Of a stretch of DNA of 64,000 bases, positions 1-8,184 are shown piece after piece (position 1 is the stretch's first letter; every line of letters starts with the position of its first letter). Source of the DNA: JARRRD01 sp037381085 (GTDB lineage: Bacteria; Nitrospirota; Thermodesulfovibrionia; Thermodesulfovibrionales; UBA6898); the NCBI GenBank assembly GCA_037381085.1, contig JARRRD010000003.1, positions 1-64,000 on the forward strand, given 5' to 3'. Both the position numbers and the translations under genes were made by a program. The notes beneath the pieces were generated by a model, which saw only the letters and a program-made list of their open reading frames with translations, had not been told where the DNA came from and made no database searches.

Positions 1-59
1 AGAAGGATTCCCGGCGCCTGCCTGCCGGCAGGCAGGCGCTTCGCTTGCGGGAATGACAT
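1..59. repeat. Dispersed palindromic repeat, copy 1 (cut by window start)
   Basis: This stretch matches 17442-17500 almost base for base. Its core at 14-39 is a perfect 26-base palindrome built from GCCTGCC and GGCAGGC, followed by a shared tail ending in CGGGAATGACA. The left end is cut by the window boundary. It is an intergenic repeat of the kind that forms a hairpin in DNA or RNA; no coding capacity is seen. Confidence 0.85.
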
Positions 60-122
60 ATGATTGACGTCGTTGACGGTTACAAAGTGAACGTTTCGGC
101 AGTACGGAGCCTGGAGGAAGAG

Positions 123-146
123 AAGGGGAGGGAGGACCCTCCCCTT
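123..146 (-). terminator. Probable terminator of the FadL-like porin gene
   Basis: A perfect 10-base stem (AAGGGGAGGG / CCCTCCCCTT) with a four-base loop lies 11 bases beyond the stop codon of the porin gene. Read on the minus strand it is followed by the pyrimidine-rich tract TTCTCTTCC, so it fits an intrinsic terminator with an imperfect U-tract. Confidence 0.6.
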
Positions 147-156
147 GTGTAATGTC

Positions 157-1440
157 CTAGAACCTCCAGGTAAGTCCGAATTCGACGCTGTCTTCACTGA
201 GCGTAGATTCGATTGATACGGGCTGTCCGGCCAGGTTGGTGCCGCTTTCCTTCATGGTCTCCTGGAAGGCATGCATATAACCGGCGTGGAGAGCGAAGCT
301 GTTAGAGACATCGTAGCCGACGCCGAACGTGAGATGATTCTGGACTATCGCCGGGAAGCCGACGATCCTGAAGGTCTCATAATAGTAAGTCGGCATCATC
401 TTTCCCTGCACAGTGGTCATGGCCGGGCCGGCTGGGGTGGCGCCGACAAAGTTATCATGTTCCTTGACGGGGTTTTTGCCGTAGTTGTAACCGACTCTCA
501 GGGCGAGTTTCTTTGTCGGATTGAACTGGGCTCCAACCGCCACTACCCACTGGTCCCTCCAGTCAAAAGCCTTATATCCTGTCGCATTGGACCAGTTCAG
601 CCACTTGCCGTCGACTTCCAGCAGCAATGTATTCGGTATTGGTGTAAAGGCGACACCCACGCCGATCTGCTGCGGGGATTCCAGAGTGAGAGAGTCCGCA
701 GTGCCGTCTCCGTTAAAATCAGCCACATCGCTGTGCTTCACACGCTGGGGCGTGATGTAGGTGGCACCGAGGGAGACTGCGTCGCTGAGTTTGTATAGTG
801 CGCCGAGCTCGACGCCGAGGCCGTAATCGAAGGAAGAGCCGCTCCTGAGGTCCAGATTGGCATAATCGATATGAACAGCCATTCCGAGAGAAAGGTTCTC
901 GTTGGGCTGATACGCCAGCGAAGGCGCGAATTTCATTATCTGGAGCTGAGTATATTCTCCCGACACCAAAGGAAACTGGCCCATGGGACCAAAATTATAG
1001 TAGTTGGGATTGTCAACCGCCGTGTTCCTGTAATCTACGCCCAGGCCCGATACGCCGTATGCCGCGATGCCGAACCTCAGAAGCGGGAATTTGTTCGTTA
1101 TGGGAACAGAGACACCGAAGGCCGGTATGCCGTAAACTTTCTGGTGACTGTCGGCCTCCGTGACCGTGCCGGCCACGTCCAGTTTGGTTTTGACTTTCGG
1201 CATAAACATCGTACCGGCAAAGTTTACTTCCGATCCCGGGCAGTAGGGCCCGAAGCACATTGCGGCGGGGTTTGCGAAGACCGCGCTTATCGCGTCCTGC
1301 GGTGCTGCTATCCCGACGCCACCCATTGACCTCGAAATCGGGCCTATGCTTATGAGGTCGTCACCGTTTGTGGCGGACGATATTGCTGCAAAGGAAAGTA
1401 CAACGGACAAAACCAGTAGTGATATCAGTAGCCTTTTCAT
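157..1440 (-). CDS. Outer membrane transport protein, OMPP1/FadL/TodX family
   Basis: The 427-residue product has a signal peptide (about residues 1-23, hydrophobic core then SSATNG). Just after it comes the family's typical N-terminal stretch SRSMGGVGIAAPQDAISAVFANPAA, seen here from about residue 37. The rest is rich in alternating beta-barrel segments and the protein ends in phenylalanine (LTWRF), the usual C-terminal signature for outer-membrane barrel assembly. FadL-family proteins form 14-stranded barrels that take up hydrophobic compounds such as fatty acids or aromatics; the substrate here cannot be told. An AGAGGAGG ribosome binding site precedes the ATG. It is monocistronic, facing away from rplI. 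Confidence 0.88.
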   Translation of the reverse strand: MKRLLISLLVLSVVLSFAAISSATNGDDLISIGPISRSMGGVGIAAPQDAISAVFANPAAMCFGPYCPGSEVNFAGTMFMPKVKTKLDVAGTVTEADSHQKVYGIPAFGVSVPITNKFPLLRFGIAAYGVSGLGVDYRNTAVDNPNYYNFGPMGQFPLVSGEYTQLQIMKFAPSLAYQPNENLSLGMAVHIDYANLDLRSGSSFDYGLGVELGALYKLSDAVSLGATYITPQRVKHSDVADFNGDGTADSLTLESPQQIGVGVAFTPIPNTLLLEVDGKWLNWSNATGYKAFDWRDQWVVAVGAQFNPTKKLALRVGYNYGKNPVKEHDNFVGATPAGPAMTTVQGKMMPTYYYETFRIVGFPAIVQNHLTFGVGYDVSNSFALHAGYMHAFQETMKESGTNLAGQPVSIESTLSEDSVEFGLTWRF

Positions 1441-1871
1441 TCAATCCTCCTCTTAGCGTATTTGTTATCATGCACCGGACATAAGCAGTCTAGGTATCAC
1501 CCCCTTTAATGAGATTTCCACTTCCTGCAAGGAAGCAGGCTCGTTTGGACAAGCGACAACCTCAAAAAACTGTGGGGACCGAGGCGCGAGGAGCCTGCAC
1601 AATGAATCGAAGAGAAGCATCAGCTCAAAATATATCATCATAAGTCCTGGCGGTCAAGATGACCGGATAACAATAAAAGGTGTTTGCTCATAATAAAAAT
1701 TAATTAATAAATAAACTGAACAACAATATACCTGCGAAGCCCTTTTTTTGTCAACGTTTTTTGGCCCGGGTGTTTTTGGACGGTGCAGTTTTCCGTTCCG
1801 GTCTTCAGATGTTTTCCGCGCTTTCTTCGTTGTGCTATACTTAACGAAAACAGATTCCCAAGGAGATAGAC
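1441..1871. other. Intergenic region between porin and rplI
   Basis: About 430 bases separate the divergently transcribed porin gene and the rplI-dnaB operon. The region should hold both promoters and becomes AT-rich near 1625-1740. I see no gene, repeat or recognisable riboswitch in it. The rplI ribosome binding site AAGGAGATAG lies at its right end. Confidence 0.5.
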
Positions 1872-2324
1872 ATGAAAGTATTCCTTAAAGAAGACGTGAA
1901 GCACGTGGGCAATATAGGCGATATAGTGAATGTTGCCGACGGATATGCGAGAAATTATTTGATCCCGAAAAGCCTGGCCGTGGAAGCAAACACGAAGAAT
2001 ATAAAGGAATTCGAGCATCATAAGAGGATAATTCAGGAGAAGGCTGCCAAGGTGAAGGATGCATCCAGGTCACTGGCGGAAAAGCTTTCCTCGCTCGTTC
2101 TTACGATCAGGGCAAAGGCCGGAGACGAAGACAAATTATTCGGTTCCGTTACCAGCATGGACATCGCCGAGGCATTAAAGGCCGATGGATATGACATTGA
2201 CAGGAAGAAGATATCCATTGAAGAGCCGATAAAGCGGCTCGGGGAGCATTCGGTGGAGATCAAGGTGCTTGCGGACATTTCAGCGCATGTTAAGGTCAAC
2301 GTCATATCTGAGGCTTCCGAATAG
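1872..2324 (+). CDS. rplI: 50S ribosomal protein L9
   Basis: The 150-residue protein has the normal length of bacterial L9. The N-terminal 23S-rRNA-binding domain begins MKVFLKEDVKHVGNIGDIV and contains the conserved DGYARNYLIPKSLA motif at about residues 23-36. A lysine-rich central helix leads into a C-terminal domain with GSVTSMDIAEAL. L9 binds domain V of 23S rRNA near the L1 stalk and affects frame maintenance. The gene precedes dnaB by 15 bases, a common bacterial order, and has the ribosome binding site AAGGAGA upstream. Confidence 0.98.
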   Translation: MKVFLKEDVKHVGNIGDIVNVADGYARNYLIPKSLAVEANTKNIKEFEHHKRIIQEKAAKVKDASRSLAEKLSSLVLTIRAKAGDEDKLFGSVTSMDIAEALKADGYDIDRKKISIEEPIKRLGEHSVEIKVLADISAHVKVNVISEASE

Positions 2325-2339
2325 TATAAGCGGAGCAGT

Positions 2340-3710
2340 ATGAAAGAGATCGAGTCGACTCTCGAAAAACTACCGCCCCAGAACATCGAAGCGGAACAGT
2401 CCGTCCTGGGGGCAATTCTGATAGACAACAACGCCTTGACGACCACGCTCGAGCTGTTGAGTCAGGAGGACTTTTACAAGGATTCTCACAGGAGAATCTT
2501 TCTCGGCATGGTGGAGCTCTTCGACAAGGGTGAGCCTATCGATATCATAACCCTGGCCGATCATATGAAGAAGAAGGACGATCTCGACTCGGTCGGAGGT
2601 TCCCAATATCTTGCTTCACTCGTTTCAATGATACCCACATCGGCCAATATTCGCTATCATTCCAGGATTGTCAGGGAGAAAGCGATGATACGCGGGCTGC
2701 TCCGGTCCGTGACCGATATCGCCCGAAATGTTTACGACGGCGAGCTGGACGCGGAAGAGCTCATCGATTACGCGGAGAAGAGTATTTTTGACTTGTCCGA
2801 CAGGAGGATCAAGGTCTCTTTTGCCACCCTGAAGGATGTCATCAAGGACAGCTTTCAGATGATCGAACAGTTGTACGACAGGAAGGAGACGGTGACGGGC
2901 GTGCCTTCGGGTTTCAAAGAGCTCGATGACCTTACCACCGGCTTTCAGAAGAGCGATCTGATAGTAGTCGGAGGCCGGCCGTCCATGGGAAAGACGGCTT
3001 TCAGTCTCAACATTGCCCAGCATGTGGGAGTCGATTTGAAGGAACCCGTTGCCGTATTCAGCCTTGAAATGTCGAAGGAACAGCTGGCGTTCAGAATGCT
3101 CTGCTCCGAGGCCATGGTCGATTCTAACAGTGTGAGAAAGGGTTTTATCAAAAAAGGGGACTGGCATAATCTTACCAATGCCGCCGGAAAACTGGCGGAG
3201 TCGCCGATATTCATTGACGATTCATCGGGAATCAACATACTGGAGATGAGGGCGAAGGCCAGGCGACTCAAGGCCGAACACGGATTGAGCCTTATCATAG
3301 TCGATTATCTCCAGTTGATGAGGGGGCGGGGCAACGCCGAGAGGCGGGAACAGGAGATTTCCGAGATATCGCGGTCTCTGAAGTCACTGGCCAAGGAACT
3401 GCGCGTCCCGGTCATTGCCCTCAGTCAGCTCAACAGGGGGGTAGAGACGCGGACGGGAACGAAGAAGCCGACCCTGGCGGACCTCAGGGAATCGGGTGCC
3501 ATAGAACAGGATGCCGACGTAATAATATTTCTCTATCGCGATGAGGTATACAACAAGGAGAGCATGGATAACAAGAACAAGGCGGAGATAATCGTTTCCA
3601 AACAGCGAAACGGACCGACGGGCACCGTGACGCTCACTTTCCTTTCGGACTGTACGAGGTTTACCGACTATTCCGACAGGGAATACAGCGATGTCGAAGA
3701 CACTTTTTAG
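2340..3710 (+). CDS. dnaB: Replicative DNA helicase DnaB
   Basis: The 456-residue protein has the full DnaB layout. The N-terminal domain starts at PPQNIEAEQSVLGAILIDN; a linker follows, then a RecA-like ATPase with Walker A GRPSMGKTA at about residue 214, the SLEMSKEQL motif, Walker B IIVDYLQLM near 320 and the conserved LADLRESGAIEQDADVI stretch. It unwinds the fork as a hexamer and recruits primase. No intein interrupts the usual insertion sites. It is coupled to rplI; a strong palindrome follows the stop codon. Confidence 0.98.
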   Translation: MKEIESTLEKLPPQNIEAEQSVLGAILIDNNALTTTLELLSQEDFYKDSHRRIFLGMVELFDKGEPIDIITLADHMKKKDDLDSVGGSQYLASLVSMIPTSANIRYHSRIVREKAMIRGLLRSVTDIARNVYDGELDAEELIDYAEKSIFDLSDRRIKVSFATLKDVIKDSFQMIEQLYDRKETVTGVPSGFKELDDLTTGFQKSDLIVVGGRPSMGKTAFSLNIAQHVGVDLKEPVAVFSLEMSKEQLAFRMLCSEAMVDSNSVRKGFIKKGDWHNLTNAAGKLAESPIFIDDSSGINILEMRAKARRLKAEHGLSLIIVDYLQLMRGRGNAERREQEISEISRSLKSLAKELRVPVIALSQLNRGVETRTGTKKPTLADLRESGAIEQDADVIIFLYRDEVYNKESMDNKNKAEIIVSKQRNGPTGTVTLTFLSDCTRFTDYSDREYSDVEDTF

Positions 3711-3735
3711 AGAACCCGTACAGAAGATGAGAAAG

Positions 3736-3761
3736 ATTTACCACGGAGCTCCGTGGTAAAT
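3736..3761. terminator. 26-base perfect palindrome after dnaB
   Basis: A perfect inverted repeat with no loop is centred on GGAGCTCC, 25 bases downstream of the dnaB stop. It is flanked by AAAG on the left and TTTCGTT on the right. The position suggests transcription termination, but the U-tract is short, so a protein-binding dyad is also possible. Confidence 0.5.
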
Positions 3762-3861
3762 TTCGTTCCGGTTCCGGCCGTGTAGGTTTGGGGTTTCGGT
3801 CTTTGGAGTTTTTTCGTTGAAGCTTAGTGAGCTCCCTGGTTACGAATTGCGGGAGGGAAAA

Positions 3862-4665
3862 ATGAAGAGAAGAGCGGCGGTTGCCGGCCAATTTTATCAG
3901 GGGAGTGCGTCCAGGCTGCTCCAGCAGGTGGAGGAGTACACCGACATCGGGGTCCAGAAGGAAGAAGCGGTCGGCATTGTTGTTCCGCATGCAGGGCTCA
4001 TGTATTCCGGAGGGGTGGCGGGCGCCGTATACTCGGCGATAAGGCCTCCAAGGACGTTCATTATGCTGGGCCCGAATCATACCGGTCTCGGTGCCAGGGT
4101 TGCCCTCATGGACGAAGGTGAGTGGGAGATCCCAACGGGAACCGTCGGTATCGACAGGAGGCTTGCAAGCAAGATAGCGCTGGACAACCCGACTGTATCG
4201 CGTGATCCGCAGGCCCACTTTTTCGAACACTCCCTGGAGGTGCAGTTGCCATTCATTGTGCGTTTATCGCCGGAAATCAGAATAGTGCCTATTGCGCTCC
4301 TTTCATTGACGGTGAGTGAATGTCTCGACCTCGGGGAAAGGATCGCCGGGGCGGTCAAGGCTGTCGATTACCCCGTGGTGATTCTGGCCAGCTCCGACAT
4401 GAGTCATTATCAGCGTGACAAGGTGGCGCGGGTGAAGGACAGGCTTGCCATCGAGAGGATACTCGAGATGGACCCCGGGGGACTATACGAGACGGTTCTG
4501 AAGGAGAGAATATCGATGTGCGGATATCTCCCCGTGACAGTGATGCTCCATGCCGCAAAACTCCTCGGCGCAGGATCGGCCCGCCTCGTGAAATATGCCA
4601 CATCCGGAGAAGTGAGCGGCGACTATGACAGCGTAGTGGGATACGCGGGGATCATCGTCAGGTGA
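3862..4665 (+). CDS. amrB: AmmeMemoRadiSam system protein B (MEMO1 family)
   Basis: The 267-residue protein belongs to the MEMO family, which is related to class III extradiol dioxygenases. Visible motifs are the starting RRAAVAGQFYQGS, VPHAGLMYSGGVAGAVYSA near residue 37, GPNHTGLG near 70, EHSLEVQLPFI near 125 and SSDMSHY near 180, which carry the histidines and acids of the metal site. The start is set at ATG 3862 because GGGAGG lies five bases upstream; a TTG at 3817 would add 15 residues without a good site. The usual partners, AMMECR1 and a radical SAM protein, are not in this window. The reaction of the family is unsettled. Confidence 0.88.
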   Translation: MKRRAAVAGQFYQGSASRLLQQVEEYTDIGVQKEEAVGIVVPHAGLMYSGGVAGAVYSAIRPPRTFIMLGPNHTGLGARVALMDEGEWEIPTGTVGIDRRLASKIALDNPTVSRDPQAHFFEHSLEVQLPFIVRLSPEIRIVPIALLSLTVSECLDLGERIAGAVKAVDYPVVILASSDMSHYQRDKVARVKDRLAIERILEMDPGGLYETVLKERISMCGYLPVTVMLHAAKLLGAGSARLVKYATSGEVSGDYDSVVGYAGIIVR

Positions 4666-4823
4666 GGGGCCCAAACAAAGGCTATGCCACAAAAAGCACA
4701 AAAGTAACACTTGCGGTGAGCTGTCCTCAGTAGCTACCATAATTCTGATCGACGGTCCGGTACGAAATCTTTCAGCGTTTTGATCCGGTATAATGATGTG
4801 AATATCGCCATAATGGAGCCAAT

Positions 4824-5525
4824 GTGTTGCATCCGATTCTTTTGATCGAAGACGACGTAAAGATTGCCAGGGTGGTGAAGGTATATCTTGAGGGCGCGGG
4901 CTACAGGGTTGTTCATGTCGTAAGAGGGAAGGCCGCTATAGAGTCGGCCCTGAAGGAGAGGCCGTTGGCCGTGATACTGGACTTGATGTTGCCCGATACC
5001 TCCGGGGAGGAGGTATGTCAGGAACTGAAGGAAATCGGGGATTTTCCCGTCATTATGCTCACATCGAAGTCGTCGGAAGAGGAGAGGGTTGCCGGGTTTG
5101 CGCTTGGCGCCGACGATTATGTCGTCAAGCCCTTCAGCCCGCGGGAGCTGGTTTACAGGGTGAGGGCTGTTCTGAAGAGGTCGCAGAAGGGCGATCTCGG
5201 TTCTGCGGAGCCGATGAGTTTTGAGAAGGGACTCCTTATTATCGACGGCCACAGTTATACGGTGAAAAAGGAAGGCCTGCTGCTGGACCTTACGCCGACG
5301 GAGTTTAAGGTGCTATTTACTCTCGCCTCTTATCCCGGCAAGGTCTTTACAAGAGAGGAACTTGTTGAGAAAGCCCTGGGTTACCAGTTTGAAGGCTACG
5401 AGAGGAGCATCGACGCCCACATAAAGAATATCAGAAGAAAGCTTGAGGACGACGCGAGAAACCCCTCGCTTATCCTCACCATTTACGGCGTAGGATACAG
5501 ATTTTCGGGGAAAAGGGATGTTTAA
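4824..5525 (+). CDS. Response regulator, OmpR family
   Basis: The 233-residue protein has an N-terminal receiver (HPILLIEDD acidic pair, phospho-acceptor aspartate in VILDLMLPD near residue 52, conserved lysine in DYVVKPFSP near 103) and a C-terminal winged-helix domain (DLTPTEFKVLFTLAS, then a DAHIKNIRRKLEDD recognition region). The GTG start at 4824 has GGAG six bases upstream; a TTG one codon later is possible. The kinase gene begins eight bases before this stop, so the two are translationally coupled. The likely target is the triheme cytochrome gene downstream, which has OmpR-type repeats in front of it. Confidence 0.93.
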   Translation: MLHPILLIEDDVKIARVVKVYLEGAGYRVVHVVRGKAAIESALKERPLAVILDLMLPDTSGEEVCQELKEIGDFPVIMLTSKSSEEERVAGFALGADDYVVKPFSPRELVYRVRAVLKRSQKGDLGSAEPMSFEKGLLIIDGHSYTVKKEGLLLDLTPTEFKVLFTLASYPGKVFTREELVEKALGYQFEGYERSIDAHIKNIRRKLEDDARNPSLILTIYGVGYRFSGKRDV

Positions 5526-6864
5526 GAGCCTGTGGGTCAGGTTTCTCCTCCTCCTTTTTGCCGTCTCCCTTATAGCACTTTCTGCTGCATTTCTGCTGCG
5601 CGAACTCATGGTGAGGGATTTCAGGGAATATCTCGAGGGGGAGATGGAGGACAGGGTCTACTGGGTCACTGCGTCGCTGGAAAGCACATATGAGAAATTT
5701 TCCGGGTGGGAGAGGCAGAGCATTGTAGAGGACGCCGTCTGGGCATTGATGATGGGCTTCGACGTAAAACTGTACGATACAAACGGGATGCTTATTATTG
5801 ATACGAAAAGTGCGATCGAGACCCTCTCTCCGCTGGTGAAAAAAAGGGTCATGGCTATTTCGGAATCGAGAACGGGCAGGGGAAGCGGGAAGTATGTGCC
5901 CTATATCCTCTTTCTGGGCGGCAAGGAAATAGGTCAGCTGAAGGTGAAGTTCCTGAGACCGAAGAAGGAATCCTTGTTCATAGAACGTTCGAACAGGCTG
6001 CTTCTGATATCGCTTGTCGCCCTGGGCGGGATAGCCATCCTTCTGAGTATCGTATTTTCAAGAAGATTGACCAACCCCATCGAAGGGATTACGGAGGCAG
6101 CCGTGGCGATCGGCGACGGGGACCTTGGAAGGAGGGTGGGAACCGCGGGGCATGACGAGATAGGCAGGCTCGCCGGTGCTTTCAACCGCATGGCGCAATC
6201 TCTCCAGATACAGGAATCTCTTCGAAAAAAACTGACGTCCAACGTGGCACATGAGCTCAGGACGCCCATTAGTGCCATACGTGGCGAACTGGAAGGCATG
6301 ATAGACGGTTTCATTCCGGCGGATAAGGAGCATCTGCAGTCTTTATATGCCGAGATCGGGAGACTCAGAAATGTCCTCGATGCGATTGAAGAACTTTCCC
6401 AGGCCGAGGCAAGCACTCTGACTCTCCGGAGGCACGAATTCGAGCTTTGTGCCTTTCTCAGGAATATTGTGGAAAGATTCACAAAGGTATTTCGGGACAA
6501 GGGAGTCGTTGTCAAGCTGGAGTGCGGCGTGGGTCTGGTTGTCAGTGCCGACCCGGACAAGCTGAGTCAGGTCGTGATCAACCTCCTGAGCAATGCCCTC
6601 AGGGCAGCGAAGGCGGGAGGGAATGTGCGGGTTAAGGCATGGAAGAACGACTCTGAGACAGTTATGGAATTCCTGGATGACGGTACCGGCATCAGACCTG
6701 AAGACCTCCCCTACATATTTGAGAGATTTTACCGGGGGTCGGAGGGCGGGCTTGGCCTGGGCCTTACCATTGTCAGGGAACTCGTGGAGGCCCATGGCGG
6801 GAGGGTGACGGCCGCAAGCGAGTACGGGAAGGGATCTGCCTTCACCGTGATTCTGCCGCAATAG
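5518..6864 (+). CDS. Sensor histidine kinase with HAMP domain
   Basis: The 448-residue protein has a membrane segment at about residues 7-29, a periplasmic sensor region of about 130 residues and a second membrane segment near 160-180. HAMP follows (RRLTNPIEGITEAAVAIGDG), then HisKA with the phosphorylated histidine in NVAHELRTPISAI near 248 and a HATPase domain with NLLSNALRAA, DDGTGIRPEDLP and GLGLGLTIV. It should phosphorylate the regulator encoded just upstream. The periplasmic region resembles no ligand-binding domain I can name. Confidence 0.92.
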   Translation: MFKSLWVRFLLLLFAVSLIALSAAFLLRELMVRDFREYLEGEMEDRVYWVTASLESTYEKFSGWERQSIVEDAVWALMMGFDVKLYDTNGMLIIDTKSAIETLSPLVKKRVMAISESRTGRGSGKYVPYILFLGGKEIGQLKVKFLRPKKESLFIERSNRLLLISLVALGGIAILLSIVFSRRLTNPIEGITEAAVAIGDGDLGRRVGTAGHDEIGRLAGAFNRMAQSLQIQESLRKKLTSNVAHELRTPISAIRGELEGMIDGFIPADKEHLQSLYAEIGRLRNVLDAIEELSQAEASTLTLRRHEFELCAFLRNIVERFTKVFRDKGVVVKLECGVGLVVSADPDKLSQVVINLLSNALRAAKAGGNVRVKAWKNDSETVMEFLDDGTGIRPEDLPYIFERFYRGSEGGLGLGLTIVRELVEAHGGRVTAASEYGKGSAFTVILPQ

Positions 6865-6868
6865 CTTC

Positions 6869-6908
6869 TTCACAATTATTCACAATCCTCTCGATATCAG
6901 TTCACAAT
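6869..6908 (+). promoter_or_regulatory. Three TTCACAAT direct repeats upstream of the triheme cytochrome gene
   Basis: Exact copies of TTCACAAT sit at 6869-6876, 6879-6886 and 6901-6908; the last two extend to TTCACAATCCT. The spacings are 10 and 22 bases, about one and two helical turns, as in OmpR/PhoB-type operators. They lie right after the kinase stop and about 75 bases before the cytochrome ribosome binding site. Binding by the regulator encoded at 4824-5525 is inferred. Confidence 0.55.
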
Positions 6909-7033
6909 CCTTTGATAAGATGGAGACAATTAAGATCGATTGAAGAAGAACGCAGCAGCGCATAAAGAAAGGAGGTGATAGTTTGAAATCGGCAGGTTTT
7001 ACAGAATTCAATCAGGAGAAAGGGGAAAAAAGG

Positions 7034-7339
7034 ATGAGGATACTCGCAATTACAGTGGTTTTGCTGGTATCGGCGGCCTTTGCCGGAACGGCATTCGCGG
7101 TCCCGCCGGGAAAGACCGTTGTATTTGAAAATCCCATGATGGGAAATGTTACCTTCAGCGGACAGGTGCATCATGACAAGGGTTTCAAGTGCACTGACTG
7201 CCACACGAAGATCTTTCCGATGAAGAAAACGAAGCTGACCATGGCAGCCATGCGTGAAGGCAAGGAGTGCGGTCATTGCCACAACGGGACAAAGGCGTTC
7301 AGCGTTAAGGCCAACTGCACGAAGTGTCACAAGAAATAG
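7034..7339 (+). CDS. Triheme c7-type cytochrome, periplasmic
   Basis: The 101-residue product has a signal peptide (MRILAITVVLLVSAAFAGTAFA) and a mature region with three CXXCH haem sites: CTDCH, CGHCH and CTKCH. Additional histidines (VHHDKG and others) could serve as axial ligands. The pattern matches the small periplasmic c7/c3-type electron carriers of metal- and sulfate-reducing bacteria. Start choice is open: ATG 7034 gives a normal signal peptide, while a TTG at 6983 has a textbook GGAGGTGA site seven bases upstream and would add 17 residues. A strong terminator follows, so the gene is probably transcribed alone from the promoter region at 6865-6970. Confidence 0.9.
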   Translation: MRILAITVVLLVSAAFAGTAFAVPPGKTVVFENPMMGNVTFSGQVHHDKGFKCTDCHTKIFPMKKTKLTMAAMREGKECGHCHNGTKAFSVKANCTKCHKK

Positions 7340-7356
7340 CAATTGGTCCTTGTCGT

Positions 7357-7384
7357 AAAGGCGGCCTTCGGGCCGCCTTTTTTT
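7357..7384 (+). terminator. Intrinsic terminator of the triheme cytochrome gene
   Basis: A perfect stem AAAGGCGGCC / GGCCGCCTTT closes a TTCG tetraloop and continues into seven T residues in all. It begins 17 bases after the cytochrome stop codon. This is a classic rho-independent terminator. Confidence 0.93.
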
Positions 7385-7453
7385 ATGACGTGCTGGCTCA
7401 TATAATCTTTCTTCCGGTTCGGGACTCCTTCATGGAAGAGCCATTTTCCGGCA

Positions 7454-7549
7454 GTCACCGAACGTTGGGTCCTCATTTATGTGGGAGATAAATAAGATCA
7501 TGTCGTCATTACAAGACCTTTTCGGTGTCCCTTCCGGGCCGTTTTGCAA
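7454..7549. repeat. Dispersed 96-base repeat, copy A
   Basis: This block aligns without gaps to 33115-33210, with about 13 differences, nearly all transitions. On the minus strand both copies stay open in the same frame and encode a shared core containing SCNDDMILFI and NEDPTF. Some changes are synonymous, for example ATC/ATT, TTT/TTC, CCA/CCG and TTC/TTT. It lies in the 320-base gap between the cytochrome terminator and the next gene. The rest of that gap shows nothing else I recognise. Confidence 0.8.
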
Positions 7550-7660
7550 AGCTGGGTTTATTGTCGGCAGATCGACACACAATTGACCGTAGTCGCCCTA
7601 ACTTCTATAATGTTCTTTGAGGTGAAGAAAAAATGTCAGTAAACAGCGAGGTGGGCATAG

Positions 7661-8044
7661 ATGAAAGGGATATTCTTGTCATGTCTGGGGGCAGTTGCGG
7701 GTCTTTTGCTTTTCAGTCTGCTCAGCGGGGTGGCCTGTGATGGTATTTCGCAGGGGCTCTTCTGGCGGGACGCCGCGTTGTTAGGGGTGTCGTACGCTTA
7801 TGCCGGCGAAGAAAGTCCTTATGGCGGCTCACAGGGCGGGACTTACGGAGAAAAGCAGCGGGTAAACACAAAGGCGGATGCGAAAAAGCTGCTCAATGAT
7901 TATTTTTCGAAGAAGGACGTGTCCATAGGCCGGATAAGGGAGAGGCAATACTATTTCGAGGCGGATGTCCTTGACAGCAAGGGCAAAGTGGTCGACAAGG
8001 TTATAGTGGACAAGAGGACCGGCCGGATACGCTCAATATATTAA
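7661..8044 (+). CDS. Small exported PepSY-like protein
   Basis: The 127-residue protein has an N-terminal hydrophobic stretch (about residues 5-27) and a longer leader up to the alanine-rich YAYAGEE, suggesting export. The C-terminal half (KADAKKLLNDYFSKKD, then YYFEADVLDSKGKVVDKVIV and DKRTGRIRSIY) resembles a PepSY-type fold, in which a short helix is followed by strands ending in a DxxTG turn. A weak purine-rich site, GAGGTGGG, precedes the ATG. It stands alone between the cytochrome gene and the ABC operon on the other strand. The function is unknown; the domain call is by motif only. Confidence 0.7.
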   Translation: MKGIFLSCLGAVAGLLLFSLLSGVACDGISQGLFWRDAALLGVSYAYAGEESPYGGSQGGTYGEKQRVNTKADAKKLLNDYFSKKDVSIGRIRERQYYFEADVLDSKGKVVDKVIVDKRTGRIRSIY

Positions 8045-8184
8045 CCCAAAGACAGCAGTCAGCCTCAGACGAACGCAGACCAAAGCGGGCTTTCTTGAAG
8101 GCAATGGATTGCCGCCCCGGGAATTACGACGAAGGGATTATTAAAGAGTTTCTATGTAAAGGGATTTAGGACGCACTGCAGCAG

